A stretch of DNA of 64,000 bases. Source: Paramarasmius palmivorus. Lineage: Eukaryota; Basidiomycota; Agaricomycetes; Agaricales; Marasmiaceae. Location: assembly GCA_037176845.1 (NCBI GenBank), contig JAYKXP010000021.1, forward strand, positions 124,001 through 188,000, read 5' to 3'. A program made the translations under genes and the position numbers. Below are positions 9,185 through 21,124 of the stretch, piece by piece (positions within the stretch are counted from its first letter, which is position 1; every line of letters begins with the position of its first letter). The notes under the pieces were generated by a model. The model did not search any database and was not told the DNA's origin. It was given only the letters and a program-made list of their open reading frames with translations.

Positions 9185-10708
9185 ATGACAACTGTTCTTT
9201 CACCACCAACACAAAGCGAGACCCCGGCGATGTCCCAAGCAAGCACAGTCCGCACTTGGGATTCGACAACGTCGACTGCGGGGGATAACCTTACATATCA
9301 GAACGCAACAGCGACGCTAACATCAGACCACAACATTAGGCCCACCTTGTCTCATTTGTCCCCGCACCAACCGTTAACCATACTACCCTCAACTGCTCAG
9401 ACCCAAGGGAGCCCTTTCATCGGTAATGGACAATATGAATCACGGCATGCAGCGTCAATAGGAAATTCGCTATCACTCCAGCAGATGGCTAGTCATTTCT
9501 CTATCCCTTCACGATTACCAGCTCCGCCTGGTACAGGTTCTACTTCCCGGCCTTCGCAACCCGTTATTCGGATGACACCACCCCAACCACCGCAGCCCGC
9601 AGTGACTGCCAACGACGGCCCCGACTTTTCATCCTTTTTGAGCAACTACCTCAAAATGCTTGCAAAACCTGCTTCGGAGCCTACGCACGAGTCACCCAAT
9701 GTCGGAACCGCGGAATTGGAAGGCACGGGCGCTACTGATGAGGCGTCAATCAATTGGGCGGAGTTTCTGTGTACGATTTCCTTTAAATACCCCCATCTTT
9801 CCCATCTAACCTTCCTTTCTTTAGCACCTGCGTACTCTGACAGTAACGCAGAATTTGGAGGCGATGTTTCATTAGACACGTATTTGACCTCTCCGCTCAT
9901 TGACGAATACGACGAGTTTACATCCCCGTTGATGGACACACCACTCCTCGATTTCACGTCTCCTAACATGGATACATCGCCGATGCTGTCTGACCTCAAC
10001 ACCCCTGTCATTCAAGACCAGGATGCGTCCTGGGACCAGCCACTCATTGTGGACGCTAGCGTGGATATGTACAAGCAACAGACGCTACAAGTCCCAACTC
10101 CCAGCTCCACAAAGGCCACAGCATCACAGCTTGACTACGATGGTTTGCTAAAGATGTCGCCCGGTAACACCCCAGCGATTCAGTCTTTCGGCGACCAGTT
10201 CCCTAGCCCGGCGATGACAATGGATCACTCATTCTCACCATCAGTCGCAACGACGTCTCTTCCGCGTCCTCATCGCGATGTGCCTACTGGAACACGGCGC
10301 AACATCACTCCGCAGTCACTTATTCCCGAAGACGCTCCTACGCAGTCTCGTCGCTACGTAACCCCTTCCGCTACATCACGCAAGGAGGTCCCTTCGACAT
10401 TTTCCCGTAAGCGTTCACGCCCAGCTGACGACGAAGGTGACGAGCTGGATGAACCGCTTCCGCCCAATGCGACTGAGCGCGAGATGATCGAATACAAGAG
10501 GCGGCAGAATACGTTGGCAGCGAGAAAGAGCAGAAGAAGAAAGTTGGAGCATATGCAAAATTTGGAGGACTCGGTGACAAGGTTGACGAGAGAGGTCGAA
10601 CAGTGGAAGACGAGGACAGAGTTTTTAGAGGGGCTGTGTATCAACCACGGATTGTTGGGTGCTGGAGGCGTAGGGTTAAACGGGGCGGTGTATCCTCAAG
10701 GGGTATAG
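9185..10708 (+). CDS. bZIP transcription factor, Gcn4/CPC1-like
   Basis: The ATG at 9185 (context CAAAATGAC) gives about 489 residues once a 54-nt intron (GTACGA 9771 to TTAG 9824) is removed. The intron length is a multiple of three and it has no stop, so the unspliced frame also stays open. The N-terminal two thirds are Ser/Thr/Pro-rich, with acidic-hydrophobic patches (DFTSPNMDTSP, LIDEYDEFTSPLMD) that resemble activation regions. The last ~75 residues form the bZIP: basic region KRRQNTLAARKSRRRK, then a heptad-repeat coiled coil. The NTLAARKSR signature and C-terminal position match fungal Gcn4/CPC1, regulators of amino-acid starvation responses. Identity as the true orthologue is inferred. 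Unlike yeast GCN4, no upstream ATG is seen between the TATA-like box and the start. Confidence 0.75.
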   Translation: MTTVLSPPTQSETPAMSQASTVRTWDSTTSTAGDNLTYQNATATLTSDHNIRPTLSHLSPHQPLTILPSTAQTQGSPFIGNGQYESRHAASIGNSLSLQQMASHFSIPSRLPAPPGTGSTSRPSQPVIRMTPPQPPQPAVTANDGPDFSSFLSNYLKMLAKPASEPTHESPNVGTAELEGTGATDEASINWAEFLCTISFKYPHLSHLTFLSLAPAYSDSNAEFGGDVSLDTYLTSPLIDEYDEFTSPLMDTPLLDFTSPNMDTSPMLSDLNTPVIQDQDASWDQPLIVDASVDMYKQQTLQVPTPSSTKATASQLDYDGLLKMSPGNTPAIQSFGDQFPSPAMTMDHSFSPSVATTSLPRPHRDVPTGTRRNITPQSLIPEDAPTQSRRYVTPSATSRKEVPSTFSRKRSRPADDEGDELDEPLPPNATEREMIEYKRRQNTLAARKSRRRKLEHMQNLEDSVTRLTREVEQWKTRTEFLEGLCINHGLLGAGGVGLNGAVYPQGV

Positions 10709-10987
10709 ATGTAAAGTGATCCTTTCTTGACGCTGATTTCTTTTACCTTTTTCGATCTATGCATGCTTTTATTATACCCTCTCCACTCGAACATCACATC
10801 CCACGTCCAAGATTGTCCAAGATATACTATATGATCTAAGATACTATACTACATACATACTTATGCTTGTCCAACTGCTGTCGAACGATTCTGTATTGCA
10901 ATCTGCATTGCCTTGTACCAACAAATAAATTTTCTGATCAGACGGTACTGATGCGTGACAAGTGATGGTATCCTCGACAGCTTCGTT

Positions 10988-11089
10988 GGGCGCTTAACTC
11001 AGTGGTAGAGTGCTCGCTTCGCAAGGTGGATGTCAGCGAATATTACTGAATGATGCGAGAAGTCGTGGGTTCAAATCCCACAGTGTCCA
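10988..11089 (+). tRNA. tRNA-Ala (anticodon CGC), intron-containing
   Basis: A full cloverleaf can be drawn: acceptor GGGCGCT with AGTGTCC, D stem ACTC/GAGT, anticodon stem CTCGC/GCGAG with loop TTCGCAA, and T arm GTGGG-TTCAAAT-CCCAC. A ~30-nt intron follows position 37. A T-run (11095-11102) is the likely Pol III terminator. Confidence 0.92.
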
Positions 11090-11145
11090 ATGCCGCTTTT
11101 TTTGGAAGAGCAGGGTGGTCAACGGTCATTACTTCAATACTTAAG

Positions 11146-12037
11146 TCACGCACTACTATATATAGGCGCTGACAAGTATTGTACTAATCCATTAAAACTG
11201 CATATAAGTATTACATCCGAGTCCCCGACGACCATGCCATCTGATGATCTTCCTACTGAAACATCCCTCCCGGGATAGATTACAGCTGTATGAGTCCGTG
11301 GATTTGAGTGGAATTGTACCACAAAAGGATGATACTCACATTCAAATGTTCCAGGCAAAAGTTGGGACCAGCTTGCGGTAACCATGTTCGACATGTCGGA
11401 CAAAATCTTGGTTGGGATGTAGTAGTCCTGCGTCCTAATTCCCGTACAACAAGATTTGCATCAGCACGGCGAACTTCGAAGATCTCGTTCCAGGCGTTTT
11501 GATCGGTTCCCGGGCTCGGGATCATGACGACCCGACTCGAGACAATGAGCTTCTGGCGCAGAGTGACGGCTAGAATCATGGTCTCGAGAATGAACAAGGG
11601 GTCAATCGATACCACGGACTGATCGGCGTATACACGACGGTCAAGTTCGATAGACCCCAGGACGATGTTACCTGTAACGAACACGGTTGATTTCACGACT
11701 TGAACAAACATCGCAAAAGCTCACCAGTGTGAATAGCCCATACCAGCGGTTCCCAGTGTTCAGCGCGCCCCGGAAGTAAGGATATCGTCACGGGATAATT
11801 GTGATTGACTTGGTGCATTCGGGTGTCGTCAACCACCTGCACCCAGTGAAATACTTCGGATAGATTGCTGAACGGAAAGTCGCCAGGGAGAGGTGGGTTG
11901 GGATGCGGTGGTGGGAGTGTAGCCACCAGATGGCGGTATGTTTTCAAGGCATCGACGAAGCCTTGGAGCCAGTCCTTGATGAGAGCGACGAGAGAGGCAA
12001 GAACAGAAGGTGCGATACTTTGTGACGGGTTGGACAT
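11146..12037 (-). CDS. Hypothetical protein
   Basis: Minus-strand start MSNPSQSIAPSVLASLVALI at 12037, with at least three introns. One is a clear GTGAGC...TTACAG; another has an unusual GTTCGC donor that restores the frame before DYYIPTKILSDM; the last is GTGAGT...CATACAG. The protein ends at 11146 with a short hydrophobic-polar tail. There is a Pro-rich stretch (LPPPHPNPPLPGDFP) near residue 45, and no catalytic motif or membrane segment is obvious. I do not recognise the family. The 3' end converges on tRNA-Ala with only ~55 bases between them. The GTTCGC donor is the weakest part of the model. Confidence 0.5.
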
Positions 12038-12816
12038 GGTGGTCTTTTTTTGAGGCTTCAGGATTTTAAAGGACTAGTATTACACTGGACGCTACTCGCC
12101 TCAAGATATGTATCAACTTTTGCATCAAACCGGTCCTACAACAGCCACCGAACGCCCCTATATTTGAAATTCGTCCAAAAGATGGCGCATTCAACAATTT
12201 AACGAACCATTTTGGGTGACAGTGGGACATGGAGAAAGTTGACCGGAATCACAGGTGGAACCAGAGGCCCATAAATCCAGCTATTAGGTCAACGATTTGG
12301 ATCAAAGCTACCCGAACGGGGTCAAAGCGGGAATTCTTCCGGGGAAGCGTCTTTAAAGATGACCCATGCCCGAGGACTTGATAGACGAGACTCGCGACGA
12401 ATCCTGGCTGATCTTTTGATATATCCGCCCAATCACGACTAGTAGACTCAAGAATGCGCATGAATGGAGCAGAGAAAACGTGCAGACCATGAGGACCGCA
12501 CTTCCAAGACTGTTGCAATGTTTAGGAGAACTTTCCTAGAACAGTTGGAAACATGAGAATCAAAACTATCAATGATTATGACTCGCCTTTACTGTTACTG
12601 GCGCTGATGGCCGAGTATACAAACTACTAGGGGTCGGCGTAAGCCATTCTTATCGCCTATCACGATCCTATAGCTCCATGATGGGTTTCTAGAGGTTTTA
12701 GAGTCTTCTTAAGATCTAGATGTCGACGGCATTAGGTCAGAGAGATTGTTCTCGAAGGCCCGATGTCCTACTTCGTCGCGAAGCTGCAGCGCAAGACCGC
12801 AACCAAGTCTTTCAAC
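12038..12816. other. Intergenic stretch
   Basis: Contains the presumed promoter of the hypothetical gene to the left. One minus ORF (12249-12518, 89 codons) has no recognisable domain or clear splice context and is not accepted as a gene. Confidence 0.4.
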
Positions 12817-12903
12817 GCCCGCGTTGTCTAATGGTTATGACGTCAGACTTCTAACTTGAGTGTAGGCATCTGGAGGTTGCGGGTTCGAGTCCCGCCGTGG
12901 GTT
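12817..12903 (+). tRNA. tRNA-Arg (anticodon TCT), intron-containing
   Basis: Acceptor GCCCGCG pairs with CGTGGGT (two G-T pairs). The D arm is GTC...GAC, and anticodon stem TCAGA/TCTGG encloses loop CTTCTAA. The T arm is GCGGG-TTCGAGT-CCCGC. A ~14-nt intron sits after the anticodon. The gene reads AGA codons. Confidence 0.92.
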
Positions 12904-13502
12904 TCGTGCGTCCTTCGCAGCCATACATTTTTGGCGTTGGGAATTAAAGTGACCCTAGCTAGTAAGGCTAGGCACTTTCAATTAGATTTCGTGTTAATGC
13001 AGTCCGACGACGCTTACCGTACACATGGAACATCTCACTGCAAGAAAATGGTGAATAGGAAGTTGGAACATCGTTGTTCGGGAAAGTTGTTGGACGAGTC
13101 ACGAGGCTGTGCATTCAAGCATCACGTGCTGTATTACAGTACTCCGGTTCCGATACCTGCTTCTTGGCGACCGTCATCTTTACCTTTCAAACTCGTTCCG
13201 ATTCGCGGCCTTTCGAGGAGCCGGCTAATAAGGATTGCCCAGGATCTCAGACAAGCTCGAAAATACACCTTCGATCCAACATCCTCAGGCTCCAGTTGAG
13301 AATTCTCAAAACCTTGCAACTATGTAGAGCGAGTTCGAAAGGCTGACAGACACCGTGATTGGGTCTTATTCCGTTGGCGGCATTGAATGCCTAGCTCTCA
13401 GCAGGATTGCCCCATGACCAGCTGCTCTGCCCTGCTTAACGGCTTATGATCCGGGAAAACCTCGGGTAAACTCCCCTTACAAAAACGCACTCAAGCAACG
13501 AA

Positions 13503-15674
13503 ATGCCTTCCTCCCCTTTCCTCAACCCTATATATTGTGAACCTATGGCTCAAAGCTTTAATAACCTCTTAGACCCGGACAGAAAGTGGTACAACAACAG
13601 ACGGTGCGTCTGCCCATTTATCTCTAGATATATACACTATCTAAAGCACCCTTTAGCTTGCTCGTCCTCAACACGTGGCTGGCTCTACTGTAAGTGTGCT
13701 GTAGCTTTAAGAGATCTACCGGGACTGATATAAAATAGATGGATCACAGCTTCCACGGAAGGATATGAAGGTAGCATGATAAATGGTCTACAATCACTCT
13801 CACAATGGCAGCATAATTTTGGCTACCCTTCGCCTTCAATGTTGGGATTTTTAACTGCTATGCGGGTAAATATGTTTGAATGTAATATCCACTTTCCCGT
13901 TCGCTCCAATGGTCACCGACGGCTTGGGACGTCGTCGAGGTATCTTCCTGGGTTCTGTAGTAATGCTTGTCGGGGCTATTCTTCAGGGTGCGGCGAACGG
14001 CGCTGGGATGTTTCTCGTCGCAAGGTATACAAAACACACCCTTTCGTGAGCCTTCTGCTAACGATAACAATGTAGGTTTCTACTGGGCTTTGGTGGTGCC
14101 TTCGCCGGTGTGTCTTCCTCCTCTATACAAAGGATAGAAATGCCAATGATTCTGCAGCTAACTCTGCACCACTCCTCGTGTCAGAAATTGCATACCCTTC
14201 TCAACGAGCGGCGCTCACGTCTATGTATAACTCGCTTTGGTATCTTGGAGCCATCATGTTAGTATAATCTCTCGCCCACTTTTTTGTCAATCTTACTGTA
14301 CTTCCTTAGCGCAGCATGGACAACATTCGCCACCTTTCAAATCCCCAATACATGGTCATGGCGGATTCCGTCTTTTCTGTAAGGGTTGCCTTCCGTATTC
14401 CAAGCCTCTTTGATTCTTTTTGCCCCTGAAAGCCCTCGATGGCTGGTCAGCCAGAAAAGAGACAAGGAAGCTCTGGAAACTTTGGCGTACTATCATGCAG
14501 ATGGTAACGAGTGAGTGTTTTTTTTTTTCCACTGTGAGCCTCACGCAAATCTCCTTCTGCGATGACAGAGATGATCCATTAGTAAGATATGAGTTTGAGG
14601 AGATCAAAGCGGCGATGAAATTGGAAAGAACGGGTAAGTCACTCCCTTGAAATTACCTATCGTCTCCTAACTACATCTAGTAGCTAAACGCGTTGGGTAC
14701 CTCCGTTTCTTCACGAAGCCCAGCAATCGCAAGCGAATCTATCTCATCATTGCCATTGGGATTTTCTCCGAGTGGTCTGGCAACGGCTTGCCCTCTTATT
14801 TCTTGAATCGGATCCTGAACCGCATTGGTATTACGAAGGACTTCGATCAGGTAGGCCCTCTCTCTCGTCAAACCATTCCTGTTGCTCAGCGCTTCCAACA
14901 GCTCCTGATAAATGGTTTTCTGTCCATCTGGAACCTGTTTTGGTCGATCCTTGCGTCACTGTGTGTGGAAAAAGCGGGTCGAAGATTCCTTTTCCTCTCT
15001 TCTTCCTGTGGTATGCTTCTCTTCTGGACGGCGCAGACAATTTGCTTCGCCAGAGGAACAAAAACGTCCGGATATGCCTTGCTTGTATTCATGTTTTTGT
15101 TCTTTGCCGCATTTGAGTGAGGAGTCCAAGTCGTATTCTTCTGTACCAAACTCTGACATGCTTCCTACAGTCTAGCCTTCACACCTCTAGTAATATCATA
15201 TCCTGTGGAGATCCTTCCCTTTGAGATTCGAGCAAAGGGAATGAATATTCATAGTCTCGTCGTGGCGATGGCGATGATGTTGAATCAAGCTATAAATCCA
15301 GTTGCGCTGGGTATGTCGTTGGTGTCGTCCGTCTTCATATCACTGCTTATTACCTATCAATTAGAGCTACTCAAGTGGAGGTATTATGTGCGTATATCCC
15401 TCACCTTAACCCGCTAAGCGTGCTGATCCTTTGACAGATTTTCTACTGTTTCGTACTTGCGTTCGAGGTTGTGTATCTCTATCGAAGTACGTCAAATTTA
15501 CTCCAGCTTCAGCTTGGATAATCCAATAACTTCTGGCACACAGACGTTGTTGAAACTAAGGGTCTCACGTTAGAGGAGACCGCTGCATTATTTGAGGAAG
15601 GTCAAGTTGGAATATTTGCTGAGAATATACCTCAAGAATCGGACAGTCTATTGGGTGGAAGCTCCAGAGCGTAA
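13503..15674 (+). pseudogene. MFS sugar transporter (lactose-permease-like), broken
   Basis: About a dozen short exons spell an MFS sugar-porter protein: TEGYEGSMINGLQ in TM1, DGLGRRRG after TM2, GAANG and ARFLLGFGGAFA in TM4, PESPRWL after TM6, SEWSGNGLPSYFLNRIL, VEKAGRR, and EIRAKGM, ending VETKGLTLEETAALF plus tail. Two lesions are visible. Between 13866 and 13897 the reading frame changes and no AG acceptor is available, so the TM2 region cannot be joined. At 14380-14382 a TAA stands where family members have the Gln of the QGLPS motif. All other junctions still splice in frame, so inactivation appears recent. The stop alone could be hidden by an intron-like GTAAGG...AAG, but that would remove the conserved PESPRW-side segment. 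Confidence 0.75.
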
Positions 15675-16034
15675 AATTCATGGTTTCGAGATTCTTCCTG
15701 ACGAAAGCTTATCTTACACCGCCAACCTACATAAATATCAGAGGATTCAAGTAAAACGATGCTGTATTTACCTTATCAAATGATAACCAAATCAGGTCAT
15801 TTCTGATGCCAGCTGGCCATTTCCCGCGTGAAACCTCAATCCGCCCACGGTGCCTGTGTCCATTTTCATCTCACCACCGCAACGGCGGCCCAATCTCCAA
15901 TGCGACATCTTTTTGATATTGACAATGCCATTGGACAATGAGCCTGATTTTCACTTGCCGTGGTGCGAAAGTTTCAGCCTGTAAGTCTCAAAGTCAACAA
16001 TCTCTTCAACGATAACTTGGGGTGACCGTTCAGC

Positions 16035-19000
16035 ATGGAGCCTGAGGATGATGGTGCGCAAACAGTCTCGCAGAGAATTCCTTTTGATTTTTACAATATT
16101 TGGGCACAGATATGATCATTGACCCCAACCGTTCCACCCATGTCTCGTGTCGTTCATGCAATTTTCAGCGGACAGGCAATGAGGTTGTTTGGCAGACACA
16201 CGGAAACTGGAAGAGACATCTCAAGACACCTAGCCATCTTACAGCAGTGAAATTTCGAAGAGATACTGAGTTAGCAGCTCGTCAATTGGCTACCAGCTAC
16301 AGGAACCTTTACGAAAATAGCCGGACAATCCAGCTTCCAGTACCCCACGCTCCTCAACCCACTCAAGTTCCCCAACTATCACGGCCACCTAACGAAGACT
16401 ATGCTGATTCGATGGGCGTGTTTTTGGATGATTTTGTAATGACAGAAGAGGAGATGGGTGTGTTGTACCCCGCACTTCCCAGCTCCGAAGAAGCTGCTGC
16501 CGCCGACCAGAATAAAGTTGATGAAGAACTGGAGCTTCTTCGTCAGCGCATCTGGGATACGCTGGAGGATGAGTTGGACATAGAAACTGATGCTGATCAT
16601 ATACGAGAACTCACTGAAGAGTTGCGTGAGTCCGGTGAGCAGCTTCAGTGTTATCAACTTATACACATGCACTAATGCTTTACTTAGGCGTGTTTCCGCG
16701 TACCGATGAGAACCTTCATCGTCAAATCCACGGAGTCAACGCAAGTAGTGATTATTTCCCCTATCCCAATAAAACTGTAAGCCTGTATCACCATGGGTAA
16801 ACTTCCGCTCATCATCTTTTCAGATGTGTTATCTTGATCTCATCGACAACCTACCCCGGCTGCGCTTTTCGGGGGCGCAATTTAAGGTCATATTATGGGT
16901 GATGAAACTATTGGGAGCTCAAGATATACCATCGTACAACGAGTTTCGACGCATGCAAGATTCACTTCGTGACGCCATCCCAGTCCGTAACGAGCAGACT
17001 ATTTCAGACCTGGGCAATGTTTTCTCAACTGTTGACATTCGAGACCTGACGGCATGTGTAAGCCATTATTCATTCTATGTATATTATCCTTTCTAATGTG
17101 GTCTTGAGTTTAGGATTTCTCAAACCCACTTATAGCACCGCACCTTAATCTTTATGTAACCGACGTCGAGAAGGGCCCAATTTCTGAGATGTGGCACATC
17201 CTAACAGGCCGCTGGATGGAGCTTCCGCAAGATTTACATCCACCTTCAGTACTCGCAAACAATAGGCGACACTACATTCATGAGCTAGCCGAGCTCGACG
17301 ATGGAAGATGGATTATCCCGCAAATGTGGATCCTTCAAGGTGGTGTTCTCCACGCAGACAGTTGGCTCGTGAAGCCTATCTTTTCTGCGTGCCGAAAGCA
17401 GGTGCTCGTTTCGGTCACGGAAACATGGGTCCGCATACCCATTGACCAACTCCGTTACAGTCATGAAGACCTAGCAGCAACATACTCTTCCATTCGGTTT
17501 GATCGTTAGTGTTCTTTTTGCGCTTTTAGTTCTATTTTGGTATGCTGACCTACGAGTCCAGAGGAATCTCAACAATTTGCGGCCAAGATTCCAAATTGTA
17601 ACCGAGAGATTGATGGTGGTGAAGATCTGTTCACCATTTGGTACGGGCTCTGGTCTGATGATGTCTCTGGTGCGAGATCGAAGCAATACCAGAAGCACAT
17701 GAATGTTAGTGGCGAAAATACATGTTTACCTGGCCGGCTTCTCCAGCAAGAGTTCTTTGTTCGATTCCTCAGTACCTCACCTCACGCCGGTTCCCTCGAA
17801 CAATTTAAGGTAATCTTGAATCAGATTAAGTGAGTCTTCCTTTGGCCCTGCGGAGTTCATGTTTCTTATGGTGCTGAATATAGGTCTACACAAACGAATC
17901 CAGTTCGCACATTCAATGCCGTGACAAAACGTCCCTGCTGCTTTCGGATATTTGTATCTGATCTACCAGGTGACAATCCACAACAATCCGATGAAGCGTC
18001 ACACATCAGTCATCAAGGAAACTGCAAATGTCGACTGTGCCGACCCGGTGCTACTGGCGTGTTCGCTGCATCAACAGGCTATCTGAATTTCTTCTCTGTG
18101 AGTGATACGAGAAGGCTACACGCTGTAGCCATGTCATTGATCAATGAGTAGGCAGGAACCCCACATAATGTTCACAACATACGGAACTGCGTCTTGGAAC
18201 AACTCCGGTTGGCATCTGAAGGTGTCAAGGAGCGCGTCGACGAGATACAGACTGCTACTGGTGTGAAGGATAAGATCGCTCTTCACTGGATTTCTATTCT
18301 TCTCGCCAAAGCCAAAGAAGCACAGAGCGCCAACCCGGGTCGATGTCACAAGGCTATCTCTCATGACCTTCTGGAATGGCTGAAAACACAGACTGATCAG
18401 CCATATAATCCTTTGCTAGATGTTCCTTGTGAGTTAAAGTGCATCATGCTCGCAGCTATTTCTAATCTGAACGAGCAGTTCTTGATCCGTCACAGGATAC
18501 TCTCATAGAGATCCTTCACACAATCCTCCTTGGTGTCAACAAATATGGCTGGCACAATCTACATGCCAATTGGTCAAAAGATCAACAACAAGTCTTTGGG
18601 ATGCGGCTCGCTGCAGTGGACATCAACGGTTTAAATGTGCCGCCAATCCGTGCCGAGTATCTCATGCAGTATCGAAACAACTTGATTGGAAAACATTTCA
18701 AGTCGTTAATGCAAGTTTCAGCGTTTTTGGTTTACGGGATTGCTGATGAGCTGCAATTCCGTCTGATTCGCGCACTTGGTGCCCTCGGTGCAGTGCTTTG
18801 GATGCCGGAGATAGATAACATGGATGAATACCTGGTGAGTTCTACTTCGACGCCTCTTAGATCCCACTCACGGATGCAAAACAGGAAGACTTGACTATTC
18901 TCATTCAGAATGTTCTTGATGCATTTTCCGACATTGACCCAGGCCGGATCCTGAAGAAGATCAAGATTCACATTCTGGTTCACCTTCCAGAACAGATACG

Positions 19001-20158
19001 CCGTCGTGGTCCTGCAGTTCGGTTCTCCACGGAGATTTTCGAATGTTATAATGCAGTTTTCCGGCTTTGCTCTGTGCTGAGTAATCACCAAGCAGCAAGT
19101 CGGGACATCTCCGCCAAAATGGTTAGCCTCGAGCGGGTCAAACATATCATAAGTGGAGGTTACTGGATGAAGGATGGGGAATGGGTTCATGCTGGGTGTG
19201 AGGTACGGGCGATTTTGGCAACAAACCCCTTTGTTCAGAAACACCTTGGCTGGACACCACCTGCAGAATGGGTTGCTGGTTCAGTCAAGCCTGTCACTGT
19301 CAAGAACCGTGCAATTAGAACTGCCGTCGACATAGGGTTCCACAACATGGATAATCTGACAAATCTCTCTGTTCCTGTGTCATCTAAATGGGTAGCCGGC
19401 AGCCAGGTCATGGCTATGAGTGGTGACGAGTGTGTAGTGGGCTCTTGGGCAATTTTCCGATACAGAGTATGTCTGTTCCATGTTGCTAATGCCAAAGATT
19501 GACCTTTCCCAGGTACCTGAGGGCGACCCGCTCACAGAACAATCATTTATCGGCCGAATTCATCAGATATTTTTGCCCGACTACGCACTTAATTCCATAT
19601 CAGCGGGGCTTGTTGTTGTTCAGAGATTTCATGTTACTGAGGAACTACACTTCAAGCTACAGATGCCTGTTCTGGTGTCGAGAACAACTCCGGTCAAGCA
19701 TATCATACTTGATTCGACTGTGAGATCTCCAGGTTGTTTTACAATGTAACCGAAATTTACGTGATCCACAGGCCATTCAATTTGCTCTCAATGTTCAGCA
19801 TGATTGCGAAGCAGCAGGCTGTGCAGCAGATGGAACTGCACTGCGCCGTCAGGAGCGAATCCAGTCCAGTGCAACACGGACGATTTGGGTTCACCGTAAT
19901 CATGACAGATACATTGTCAATTTACATGCTTTGCATAATGCGAGGCTTATTCAAAAGTATCTTCCCCGTCACTTAACAACACCCCGACCCCTTTACACGG
20001 ACCGCATTCGACGTCTTACAAAGATGGGCCAGGAATTGGAAGAATCGGCACAGAAGCAGAAGGAGGATACAAACGCTAAGCGTAAAGAGACATTGGCACG
20101 CAATAAGGCACTGAAGGAGGCAGCAGCAGAGAGAGCTAGAACTGTATTTGAAGCTTAA
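16035..20158 (+). CDS. Plavaka-type (CACTA superfamily) transposase
   Basis: Starts MEPEDDDMIIDPN, with a C2H2-like zinc finger close to the N-terminus (CRSCNFQ ... H...H near residues 17-45). Conserved blocks follow that I associate with basidiomycete Plavaka transposases: YFPYPNKTMCYLDLIDNLPR, GPISEMWH, HYIHELAELDDGRWIIP, WSDDVSGARSKQYQKH, LLQQEFFVRFLSTSPHAG, CKCRLC, TGVKDK, IEILHTILLGVNKYGW, LLVHLPEQ-like, and TEIFECYNAVFRLCSVLSNHQAASRDI. The C-terminus is a charged coiled coil ending RARTVFEA. All introns are short GT-AG introns and every junction I tested kept the frame, for about 1,100 residues. The ORF therefore looks intact and could be active. The catalytic acidic residues (RNase-H fold) cannot be pinned without an alignment. 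Confidence 0.82.
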
Positions 20159-20178
20159 ACATGCTATACAGAACAAAT

Positions 20179-21016
20179 TTACTTGGAGTATTTATCAAGG
20201 AGATCAGCGAGATTAGCAGCCGTTCCTTGTACCAGTGCTGCTCCGAGATTACGGCGCATCCGCGCACTGTCAGCAAGATGTCGCTTGAGTGAACTGTTCT
20301 CCTTCTCCAGGCGTTGCAGCTTCTCGTTTTCTGCATCTCTTTCCTTCCTTGAATCATTGTCCACTGCCAGCGTCACCTCTCGCCTCTCAACCTCCTTCCT
20401 CTGTTGACTGAGATCCACTGCAGTCTTCTTCATCTCGTTATAAATCTTTTCAAGATGATGTCCATATTCCGTGGCTTCAGCGATAATAGAATCACGCTCC
20501 TTTCTTGTTTTGTCGAGCTCGTTCCGAAGTTTCTTGTTTTCAGCAAGCAAACCTTCGTGTTCTGAAAATGTCAAGGTCGTCAGAACATAGCCGAGAGCAT
20601 GAACGATTATCATACCAGTACCAGAAAATGTGAGTTGTGGATGCTCCTCTTTTACGAGAGCAAATTTGGCAGGTGGTTCAGGTTCAGGTTCAGTCCCTGG
20701 ATGATCACCAAGCGAAATGCTCTTGAGTCCAACAAATGCTGAGTAAGAGTCCCAGAATTGTTGTGAGCTCTGACCGTCATCCAGAAATCCTAGGTCAATG
20801 AGGCTGGAGAAAGAGGCTGAGCATTGGAAAAGGCATGAGGATAGAGACGTACTCGCGAGATGTTTGCGATATCTGTGGGCGGGATTGAGAGGCCCGCAGG
20901 GGCTGGGTTCTGGTCTTTTTGACACTCTCAGCACTGTCAACATCACCTTCATATGAGCGCTTTGCTTTGTAGTGAATTTGAGATGGCTCATAATCATCTG
21001 AATCTGAGGACGACAT
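20179..21016 (-). CDS. Coiled-coil protein encoded beside the transposase
   Basis: Start MSSSDSDDYEP at 21016, three exons, stop at 20179. The N-terminal third is basic and Ser-rich. It is followed by an EPEPEPP stretch, then a ~125-residue coiled coil rich in Glu, Lys, Arg and Leu (heptad-like run from GLLAENKKLRNEL to LEKENSSLKRHL), ending NLADLLDKYSK. No enzyme motif. The stop lies 20 bases from the transposase stop, so the two are tail-to-tail. It shares a ~108-bp divergent promoter with the next gene. A DNA- or protein-binding accessory role for the transposon is a guess from context. Confidence 0.6.
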
Positions 21017-21124
21017 GGACGCGCAGAGAAAGGTGACAAAAGATGTGACACATGTTGTGTGACAGACTAAAATTTTGCATCGCAAACGACTTGCGACTGT
21101 CCAAGCACTGATACCTGTACAAGA

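Noticed and set aside
9646..10011. 121-codon antisense ORF inside the bZIP gene
   Set aside because: It mirrors Ser/Asp-rich codons of the true sense frame.
14380..14438. TAA in the MFS gene as part of an intron GTAAGG...AAG
   Set aside because: Splicing it would delete the conserved segment leading into PESPRW, and the separate TM2 frame slip would still break the gene.
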